From Ww85 sp963745765 (GTDB lineage Bacteria > Desulfobacterota > Desulfobulbia > Desulfobulbales > Desulfocapsaceae): DNA of 64,000 bases. The stretch is taken from contig CAVUYQ010000034.1 of assembly GCA_963745765.1 (NCBI GenBank), forward strand, positions 1-64,000. The letters are read 5' to 3'. The notes under the pieces are model-generated. The model saw only the letters and a list, made by a program, of their open reading frames with translations. It was not told the DNA's origin and searched no databases. The translations under genes were made by a program, and so were the position numbers. Shown one piece after another: positions 57,445 through 64,000 of the stretch; the first letter of the stretch is position 1, and each line of letters begins with the position of its first letter.

Positions 57445-60279
57445 ATGGATTACAGGGCGACACTGAATTTGCCCAAAACGTCGTTTGCGATGAAAGCGAA
57501 TCTTACGCAGAATGAGCCGATGCTGCTTAAACGCTGGGATGGGGAAGACCTCTATGGCCGGATTCAGGAACATTGTGCAGACAAGCCCTTGTTTGTTTTG
57601 CACGATGGACCTCCCTATGCAAACGGAAATATTCATCTCGGGACCGCCTTCAACAAAATACTGAAAGACATTATCCTCCGATCAAAGCGGATGTCCGGAT
57701 TTAATGCACCGTATATTCCCGGCTGGGATTGTCATGGTCTGCCGATCGAGCACAACGTCGACAAGGAACTCGGAGAGAAAAAGAACAGTATCCCGACCCT
57801 TTCCAAACGAAGAGCATGTCGGAAATATGCCGAGAAATGGATAAAGATCCAGAAGCAGGAGTTCCGGCGGCTGGGAGTAATCGGTGATTGGGACAAGCCC
57901 TATTTGACCATGTCCTATGGCTACGAGGCTACCATTGCGCGTGAGTTCAACAAATTTTTGCTCTCAGGGGCCGTCGTCAGAAGTAAAAAACCGGTTTACT
58001 GGTGTTCAACCTGTACCACGGCGCTTGCAGAGGCAGAGGTTGAATATCACGATCATTCCTCTCCATCAATCTATGTTAAATTCAGGGTCAACAGTGACCT
58101 GAGCGATATTGACCCGAAGATGGCCGGTGACAACATTGATGTGGTCATCTGGACGACAACGCCGTGGACGCTGCCTGCTAATCTGGCGGTTGCCTTTCAC
58201 CCGGAGTTTGAATATGCCCTTGTCAGGGCAGATGGTCAGCGTCTTCTCATGGCCAGGGAACTGGTTGATCGGGTCATGCTGGAGTGGGAGATTACCGATT
58301 ACCAGGTTGAGGTAACATTTTCGGCAACAGATCTTGAAAACCGTACCTGCCGGCACCCGTTCATGGAACGCGATTCACTGATGGTGCTGGCAGATTATGT
58401 GACCCTTGACGCGGGTACCGGGTGTGTTCATACCGCCCCGGGACACGGAACGGATGACTATCTGACCGGACTGCGTTACGGTCTCGATATTCTCTCGCCC
58501 GTTGATGATGAAGGTGTTTATACCACGGAAGCGGGGAAGTACCGGGGAGAAAAGATTCCAGCGGTGAATCAGAAAATCATTGCGGACATGGCTGATTCAG
58601 GAAGCCTTGTCAAAGACAGCAGGATCAATCACTCTTATCCGCACTGCTGGCGGTGCAAGAAACCGGTAATCTACCGGGCGACTCCGCAGTGGTTTCTCTC
58701 CATGGAGAATAATGGGCTGAGAAACAAATCTCTTGACAGTATCAAGGGCGTGACCTGGACACCGGGCTGGGGGATGCAGCGAATCTATTCCATGATCGAA
58801 AACCGTCCTGACTGGTGCTTGTCCCGGCAGCGTGCCTGGGGTGTACCCATCACGGTAATAACCTGTAAAGATTGTGGAGAGATCATTAATGATGACGCAC
58901 TGGTAGACAGGATAGACGAGCTTTTCACCAAGGAGGGTGCCGATGCCTGGTTCAGTCATGAACTCAGTGATTTTGTCCCGCCTGAAAAACGCTGTAAGGC
59001 CTGCGGTTCCGGTTCGTTTCGGCAGGAGACTGATATTCTGGACGTTTGGTTTGATTCAGGGGTCAGTCATGCCGCCGTTTGCGAGCAGCGCGAAGAACTT
59101 GAATCGCCTGCCGATCTCTACCTCGAGGGCAGCGATCAGCATCGCGGATGGTTTCACTCAGCATTGCTGACATCTGTCGGTACCCGGGGCAGAGCACCTT
59201 ACAAGGGTGTCCTGACGCATGGTTATGTAGTTGACGGGAAGGGCAAGAAGATGTCCAAGTCGGTCGGCAATGTAGTCGCACCCCAGGAGGTGATCGCTAA
59301 ATATGGAGCGGAAATTCTCCGTCTCTGGGTGGCGAGTGAGGATTACCGTGACGATGTAAAGGTGTCCGATGAAATACTGGGGCAGGTTACCGATTCATAT
59401 CGTAAAATTCGTAACACCATACGTTACATGCTCGGCAATCTCAGTGATTTCAATCCTGCAACCGACAGTGTTGAACCCGACGCTCTTGAAGAACTTGACC
59501 TGTGGGCGCTGTCCCGGTTCGAAGAGATGAAAACGAAGGTCATCTCAGCATATGAAAATTACGAGTTTCATGCCATTTATCATGCTTTTAATTATTTTTG
59601 CAGTATGACGATGAGCGCCTTTTACCTCGATATAATAAAAGACAGGTTATACGTATCAGGGACTGACTCAAGGCTGCGTCGGGCTGCACAGACCGTACTC
59701 TATAACATCGTCGATGGGTTATTGCTGCTTATGTCGCCTATCCTCTGCTTTACCGCTTCCGAGGCCTGGGATGCGCTCAAGGGCCGCAGCAAGACGGACG
59801 ACCTTGCCACCTCCATATTTTTTAACGAGTTCCCTGTGCCGGACAAACATTTCCATCTCGATGATGTTGCAGAACAGCGCTGGAAACAGCTCATCCGTGT
59901 CAGGTCCGAAATAACCAGGGCACTTGAGAAGGCACGGGCTGATAAAGTTATCGGCCATCCGTTGGAGGCCGAGGTACTTATCGCAACCGACCGGGCTCTC
60001 GGCGAATTTCTCTCCAGTCATTGGCAATTACTTAAGGAGATTTCGATCGTTTCGGAATTGAGCATGGTTGACGACCAGGAGCTTGGCGGTCATGAACCAC
60101 TGGAAAGCGAAGAGGTCAGTGGTCTGCGCATCCTGGTCAAAGCGGCGTCAGGCGAAAAATGTGAGCGTTGCTGGATTCGTTCAACCAGTGTTGGAACACA
60201 CAGCGATCATCCTGAAATCTGCAGCCGTTGTCATGATGTGGTCAAGACATTGAAGCTGCCGGCAGATACTGAGTTGTGA
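57445..60279 (+). CDS. ileS: isoleucyl-tRNA synthetase
   Basis: A 944-residue class I synthetase. The HIGH-type motif is NGNIHLGTAF, the KMSKS motif KKMSKSVGN, the editing domain includes TTTPWTLPANLAVAFHP, and the C-terminal zinc finger is CERCWIR...CSRCHDV. It charges tRNA-Ile and edits valine. AAAAGGAG precedes the ATG. The stop overlaps the lspA start, as in the ileS-lspA pair common in bacteria. Confidence 0.97.
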   Translation: MDYRATLNLPKTSFAMKANLTQNEPMLLKRWDGEDLYGRIQEHCADKPLFVLHDGPPYANGNIHLGTAFNKILKDIILRSKRMSGFNAPYIPGWDCHGLPIEHNVDKELGEKKNSIPTLSKRRACRKYAEKWIKIQKQEFRRLGVIGDWDKPYLTMSYGYEATIAREFNKFLLSGAVVRSKKPVYWCSTCTTALAEAEVEYHDHSSPSIYVKFRVNSDLSDIDPKMAGDNIDVVIWTTTPWTLPANLAVAFHPEFEYALVRADGQRLLMARELVDRVMLEWEITDYQVEVTFSATDLENRTCRHPFMERDSLMVLADYVTLDAGTGCVHTAPGHGTDDYLTGLRYGLDILSPVDDEGVYTTEAGKYRGEKIPAVNQKIIADMADSGSLVKDSRINHSYPHCWRCKKPVIYRATPQWFLSMENNGLRNKSLDSIKGVTWTPGWGMQRIYSMIENRPDWCLSRQRAWGVPITVITCKDCGEIINDDALVDRIDELFTKEGADAWFSHELSDFVPPEKRCKACGSGSFRQETDILDVWFDSGVSHAAVCEQREELESPADLYLEGSDQHRGWFHSALLTSVGTRGRAPYKGVLTHGYVVDGKGKKMSKSVGNVVAPQEVIAKYGAEILRLWVASEDYRDDVKVSDEILGQVTDSYRKIRNTIRYMLGNLSDFNPATDSVEPDALEELDLWALSRFEEMKTKVISAYENYEFHAIYHAFNYFCSMTMSAFYLDIIKDRLYVSGTDSRLRRAAQTVLYNIVDGLLLLMSPILCFTASEAWDALKGRSKTDDLATSIFFNEFPVPDKHFHLDDVAEQRWKQLIRVRSEITRALEKARADKVIGHPLEAEVLIATDRALGEFLSSHWQLLKEISIVSELSMVDDQELGGHEPLESEEVSGLRILVKAASGEKCERCWIRSTSVGTHSDHPEICSRCHDVVKTLKLPADTEL

Positions 60280-60767
60280 TTCTCTACGGTTTTCTGCTCA
60301 CTTTAGTGCTGATAGCTGATCAGCTGAGCAAACACTGGATTGTCACACATTTTTCTCTGTATGAAATGCGCGAGATTCTGCCGGGTTTTTTTAATCTGGT
60401 GTACGTGACCAACAAGGGGGCGGCCTTTTCACTGTTTGCATCCATAGATTCACCCATCAGGCATTATTTTTTTACCTTTGTAAACGGTGCAGCGGTTATC
60501 GGGTTGACTATCGCAGCTTTTAAAATGCGGAGCGGAAACCTTCTCTACCGTCTGTCGTTCGCACTCATAGCCGCCGGTGCCTGTGGCAATCTTGTTGACC
60601 GCCTTCGTTATGGAGCGGTAATCGATTTTCTCGATTTTTTCATTGGTGAATACCACTGGCCTGCCTTCAATGTGGCTGACTCGTCAATCTTTATCGGTGT
60701 CGTCCTCCTGTTTATCACGAATATCCTGTTGGAATCAAAAAAGAAACATTTACGGAGTAGTTCATGA
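60276..60767 (+). CDS. lspA: lipoprotein signal peptidase
   Basis: A 163-residue membrane aspartyl protease with four helices. The two catalytic Asp regions are GACGNLVDRLRYGAVIDFLD and NVADSSIFIGV; NKGAAFSLF is also family-typical. It cuts prolipoproteins after lipid addition. It uses a GTG start overlapping the ileS stop (GTGA), and its own end overlaps the fabD start. Confidence 0.95.
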   Translation: MILYGFLLTLVLIADQLSKHWIVTHFSLYEMREILPGFFNLVYVTNKGAAFSLFASIDSPIRHYFFTFVNGAAVIGLTIAAFKMRSGNLLYRLSFALIAAGACGNLVDRLRYGAVIDFLDFFIGEYHWPAFNVADSSIFIGVVLLFITNILLESKKKHLRSSS

Positions 60768-61714
60768 AAATAGCAGTGCTGTTTCCCGGGCAGGGATCAC
60801 AGTTTATCGGAATGGGAAAAGAGTTTATCGAAACTGAGTCCGCCTGTGCCGAGGTTGCAGCAATAGCTGAGTCGGTGTGCGATTTTCCGCTGCAGAGCCT
60901 GGTTCAGCAGGGTCCGATGGAAAAGCTCGTTCAGGTTGCTGTTCTGATGCCGGCAATTACCATGACGAATCTTGTCTGCCTCAGGGCCCTGGAGACGAGC
61001 CTGCCGGCAGAGGCGAAGATCGCCGGTTATGCCGGACACAGTCTTGGTGAGTACGCGGCCTTGTGCGGTGCCGGGGTCATCTCCGTTGAGGATACCATCA
61101 GGCTTGTTGAAAGGCGGGGATTTTTTATGCAGCGCGAGGGAAATAAAAATCCGGGCGGTATGAGAGCGATCCTTGGCCTTGACATTGAGACTGTTGAAAG
61201 CGTAGTAAACGAATACAGCGGCACAGGCGTGGTAATGGTTGCCAATTACAATACCAGGGAGCAAATCGTCATCTCGGGCGACAGTACCGGTCTTGATGCG
61301 GTGAGCGGACCTCTGCAGGATAAAGGGGGCAGGGTGATCGCCCTCAACGTCAGTGTCGCAAATCATAGTCCCCTGGTGGCAGATGCGGTGCCTGATTTTT
61401 CAGGCTTTATGGAAACGATCGCCTTCAGTCCTCCGCAGACACCGGTCTATTTTAATGTTTCAGCTGCTGTGGAAAACGATCCGGCTCTCATTAAAAAGAT
61501 GATGGCCAGGCAGATTGCCTCCCGGGTCCGCTGGTATGAAATTATCTGCCGGATGCTGGCAGACGGAGTTGACACCTTCATTGAAGTGGGACCCAAAACT
61601 GTTTTGAAAGGCATGATGCGTAAGATCGTGCCGAAAGAAGCCGCCGTGACATCGCTGCAGTTTGATAATCCGGACACGCTTCAGACCTGCCTTGAAAAAC
61701 TTGGCCTTCGATAA
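60764..61714 (+). CDS. fabD: malonyl-CoA:ACP transacylase
   Basis: A 316-residue enzyme of fatty-acid synthesis. LFPGQGSQFIGMG, the catalytic Ser in GHSLGEYAALC, the conserved Arg in RRGFFMQ, and the late His in SVANHSPLV are all present. It moves malonyl from CoA to ACP. Its start overlaps the lspA stop by four bases. Other fab genes are not in the window. Confidence 0.96.
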   Translation: MKIAVLFPGQGSQFIGMGKEFIETESACAEVAAIAESVCDFPLQSLVQQGPMEKLVQVAVLMPAITMTNLVCLRALETSLPAEAKIAGYAGHSLGEYAALCGAGVISVEDTIRLVERRGFFMQREGNKNPGGMRAILGLDIETVESVVNEYSGTGVVMVANYNTREQIVISGDSTGLDAVSGPLQDKGGRVIALNVSVANHSPLVADAVPDFSGFMETIAFSPPQTPVYFNVSAAVENDPALIKKMMARQIASRVRWYEIICRMLADGVDTFIEVGPKTVLKGMMRKIVPKEAAVTSLQFDNPDTLQTCLEKLGLR

Positions 61715-61827
61715 GTTCTTTTTCGTTTACTCTTTCCAGGGAAGGAAATTTCCGATTGCGTGCCTATAGTTGATGCTTAAGCAATAGAGATACTGCAGAA
61801 AGCACATTCCAGGAGGCATTATTCGTT

Positions 61828-62805
61828 ATGGCTGAGATTGAATATTATTTTAATAAGGTACTTTCCGGCAGGGATCTCAGTATCGAGGAGGCGCTCGATC
61901 TGGCCGGGCATACGGAATCTTCTGTCCTTTTTGAGGCGGCTGATCGGCTCAGGAAAAAGATCCATGGCAATCATTTTGATCTCTGTTCCATTATCAATGC
62001 CAGATCCGGCATGTGTTCGGAAAACTGCCGGTTCTGCGCCCAGTCCTCGCGATACCAGACGGACGTCAGTACCTACGATATGGTTTCCTATGACGAGGTG
62101 AGCCGGCAGGGAAAAGAGAATGAAGATGCGGGCGTCGCTCGCTTTTCCCTCGTTACAGCCGGCCGTGAGCTGACGTCTGCGGATGTTGAATCGTTTGGCA
62201 GGATGTATGAAAAACTCGGGGAAGAGAGCGACCTCTATTTCTGTGCATCAATGGGTTTTCTGACCAGGGATAAAGCGGAAAAACTGGCTGCCAGCGGGGT
62301 GAAGCGCTATCATTGTAATCTGGAGACATGCCGCAGCTTTTTCCCGGAGGTTTGCACCACGCACACCTGGGAGCAGAAGGTTGAAACGATCAGGATAGCA
62401 CGCGAGGCAGGAATGGACATCTGTTCCGGCGGCATCATCGGTCTGGGCGAAAGTTTCAGGCAGCGACTCGAACTCGCCTTTGAACTGCGGGAGCTTGGGG
62501 TCTTTTCTATTCCGATCAACATCCTGACTCCCATTCCCGGTACACCCTTTGCTGAAAAGAAACCATTGTCCCTGTCCGAGGTTCTAACCTGCATTGCCCT
62601 GTTTCGTTTCATCAATCCACATGCAGTTGTTCGCTTAGCCGGCGGTCGTTCGCAACTCGGTGACGACCAGTACCGCTGCTTTCTGTCAGGAGCAAACGGT
62701 GCTATCGTCGGTAATTACCTGACGACATCCGGCAACAACATCGAGGAAGATCTTGCCATGATCAAATCAATCGGATTTCGTCCGGAACAGCTGAAAAAGG
62801 AGTGA
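61828..62805 (+). CDS. bioB: biotin synthase
   Basis: A 325-residue radical SAM enzyme that inserts sulfur into dethiobiotin. The 4Fe-4S motif is CSENCRFCAQSS; other blocks are YHCNLETCRSFFPEVCTTHT, GGIIGLGESFRQRLELAFEL and AGGRSQLGDDQ. AGGAGG lies about ten bases before the ATG. bioA follows almost at once, a biotin operon. Confidence 0.97.
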   Translation: MAEIEYYFNKVLSGRDLSIEEALDLAGHTESSVLFEAADRLRKKIHGNHFDLCSIINARSGMCSENCRFCAQSSRYQTDVSTYDMVSYDEVSRQGKENEDAGVARFSLVTAGRELTSADVESFGRMYEKLGEESDLYFCASMGFLTRDKAEKLAASGVKRYHCNLETCRSFFPEVCTTHTWEQKVETIRIAREAGMDICSGGIIGLGESFRQRLELAFELRELGVFSIPINILTPIPGTPFAEKKPLSLSEVLTCIALFRFINPHAVVRLAGGRSQLGDDQYRCFLSGANGAIVGNYLTTSGNNIEEDLAMIKSIGFRPEQLKKE

Positions 62806-62813
62806 GCGGTATC

Positions 62814-64000
62814 GTGTTAGCCGACAGTTCCGTACAGAGCCTGATCACATTTGACCGGAAGCATCTCTGGCATCCCTATACCTCGATGACCGATCCGTTG
62901 CCGGTGTTTCCCGTTTCTTCCGCATCCGGCGTTCGAATAAGGTTATGTGACGGCCGGGAACTGGTGGATGGGATGGCATCCTGGTGGGCGGCAATTCATG
63001 GATACTCCCATCCGCGACTTGTGCAGGTTCTCAAGGATCAGGCCGGTAGAATGAGTCATGTCATGTTTGGCGGCCTGACTCACGAGCCGGCCGTTGAACT
63101 GGGTCGCAGGCTTGTGGCTCTGGCTCCGGCCGGTCTGGAACGTGTCTTCTTCTGTGATTCCGGCTCGGTTGCGGTGGAAGTCGCGATGAAGATGGCCTTG
63201 CAGTATTATCATGCAGCCGGGCGGCGGGAGAAACAACGCTTTATCACCATCCGCTCAGGTTATCATGGCGATACTTTCCACGCCATGTCGGTCTGTGATC
63301 CGGTCACTGGTATGCACCATATCTATTCAGGCGTGTTGCCTGAATATTATTTTGCCCCGCGTCCCGAATGCACCTTTGCTCAGGATTGGGATGCTGAGGA
63401 TATCAGCGGACTTCGGGACCTCGTCGAGAGACATCAACAGGAATTATGCGCGCTTATTCTTGAGCCGGTTGTTCAGGGGGCAGGGGGGATGCGCTTTTAC
63501 CATCCAGAGTATTTGAAACAGGCCCGACTGATCTGCGATGAATTTGATATATTGCTCATTGCCGATGAAATTGCCACCGGGTTCGGGCGAAGCGGCAGGA
63601 TGTTCGCTTGCAACCATGCTGCAATTTCTCCCGATATCATGTGTGTCGGTAAGGCGCTCACCGCAGGCTTTATGACCCTTGCCGCCGTCCTGGCCAGTGA
63701 TCGGGTAGGTCGGGGCATCTCATCCGGAGCGCCCGGGGTCTTTATGCATGGGCCGACATTCATGGCAAATCCACTTGCCTGCCGGGTCGCCGTGGAATCG
63801 ATAGACATGCTGATCGAAAACGACTGGGAAAAAATGGTTTTTCGCCTCGAACAGGGGTTAAAAAAAGGCTTGTCCGGCGCCGCTGAATTTGAGCAGGTCA
63901 AAGATGTGCGGGTTCTCGGCGGTATCGGTGTCGTTGAACTCTGCCGGCCGGTTGATATGGTCAGGATACAGCAGCGATTCGTTGAACGAGGCGTCTGGGT
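62814..64000 (+). CDS. bioA: adenosylmethionine-8-amino-7-oxononanoate aminotransferase (partial, runs off end)
   Basis: About 395 residues visible, cut by the window edge. A class III PLP aminotransferase: KHLWHPYTSMTDP and DGMASWWAAIHGYSHPRL are BioA-typical, FFCDSGSVAVEVAMKMALQY holds the PLP-phosphate site, IADEIATGFGRSGRMFAC has the Asp that pairs with PLP, and GKALTAGFMTL the Schiff-base Lys. It makes 7,8-diaminononanoate. GTG 62814 follows AAGGAG; an in-frame GTG at 62802 overlapping the bioB stop is possible. Confidence 0.95.
   Translation, partial: MLADSSVQSLITFDRKHLWHPYTSMTDPLPVFPVSSASGVRIRLCDGRELVDGMASWWAAIHGYSHPRLVQVLKDQAGRMSHVMFGGLTHEPAVELGRRLVALAPAGLERVFFCDSGSVAVEVAMKMALQYYHAAGRREKQRFITIRSGYHGDTFHAMSVCDPVTGMHHIYSGVLPEYYFAPRPECTFAQDWDAEDISGLRDLVERHQQELCALILEPVVQGAGGMRFYHPEYLKQARLICDEFDILLIADEIATGFGRSGRMFACNHAAISPDIMCVGKALTAGFMTLAAVLASDRVGRGISSGAPGVFMHGPTFMANPLACRVAVESIDMLIENDWEKMVFRLEQGLKKGLSGAAEFEQVKDVRVLGGIGVVELCRPVDMVRIQQRFVERGVW

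Noticed and set aside
57139..57636. 165-codon minus-strand ORF overlapping the start of ileS
   Set aside because: Half is the shadow of ileS; the rest shows no domain. No T-box leader was seen here either.

Overview
The window looks like a draft chromosome segment from a sulfate-reducing member of the Desulfobulbales (Desulfobacterota). Four things point that way: a dissimilatory-type sulfate adenylyltransferase (sat), a small periplasmic tetraheme class III-type cytochrome c, system II cytochrome c biogenesis genes, and the flavour of the housekeeping proteins. The order is inferred from sequence character only; no search was run.

Layout. (1) 1-3.9 kb: an IS21-like element with istA/istB preceded by a ParB-like gene and a small zinc-finger gene. 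(2) 3.9-9.5 kb, minus strand: a likely pilin operon, pilA -> TMTC-like TPR/GT-C membrane protein -> VKOR-DsbA fusion -> GT39-like glycosyltransferase. (3) 9.9-12.8 kb, plus strand and divergent: a PilS/PilR-type sigma-54 two-component system. (4) 13.2-21.6 kb, minus strand: minor pilins fimT-pilW-pilV-pilX and a very large pilY1. I see sigma-54 promoter matches upstream of both pilA and fimT, so PilR probably drives both operons. (5) 22.3-25.1 kb: copper chaperone and copper ATPase. (6) 25.3-33.1 kb: sat, aroB, an FmdB-type protein, then SPFH protein / zinc-ribbon protein / deaminase / radical SAM. (7) 33.1-42.9 kb: tatBC, purA, rpoZ, dnaJ, moaC, dksA, galT, a lone receiver, folE2-like, glyS. 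(8) 43-45.8 kb: cytochrome c, ccsA, resB. (9) 46.5-52.6 kb: rpmB, a DisA-domain protein, an RNase II/R protein, era, a DUF1992 protein. (10) 52.7-57 kb: ftsE-ftsX-envC-ctpA cell-separation operon. (11) 57.4-64 kb: ileS-lspA-fabD, then bioB-bioA (bioA runs off the end).

Sequence quality matters for every reader. Many genes in 4-25 kb, and also purA and the RNase gene, are broken by single-base frameshifts that rejoin into perfect family-like proteins. purA, which is normally needed, breaks in an A run. I therefore read most breaks as sequence or assembly errors rather than decay, and annotate the whole gene span with the breaks stated.

Dispersed palindromic repeats of about 130-170 bp sit between transcription units at 13.06, 28.8, 37.6, 47.0, 51.0 and 52.6 kb. 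At two of them the repeat's first three bases provide the stop codon of the upstream gene.
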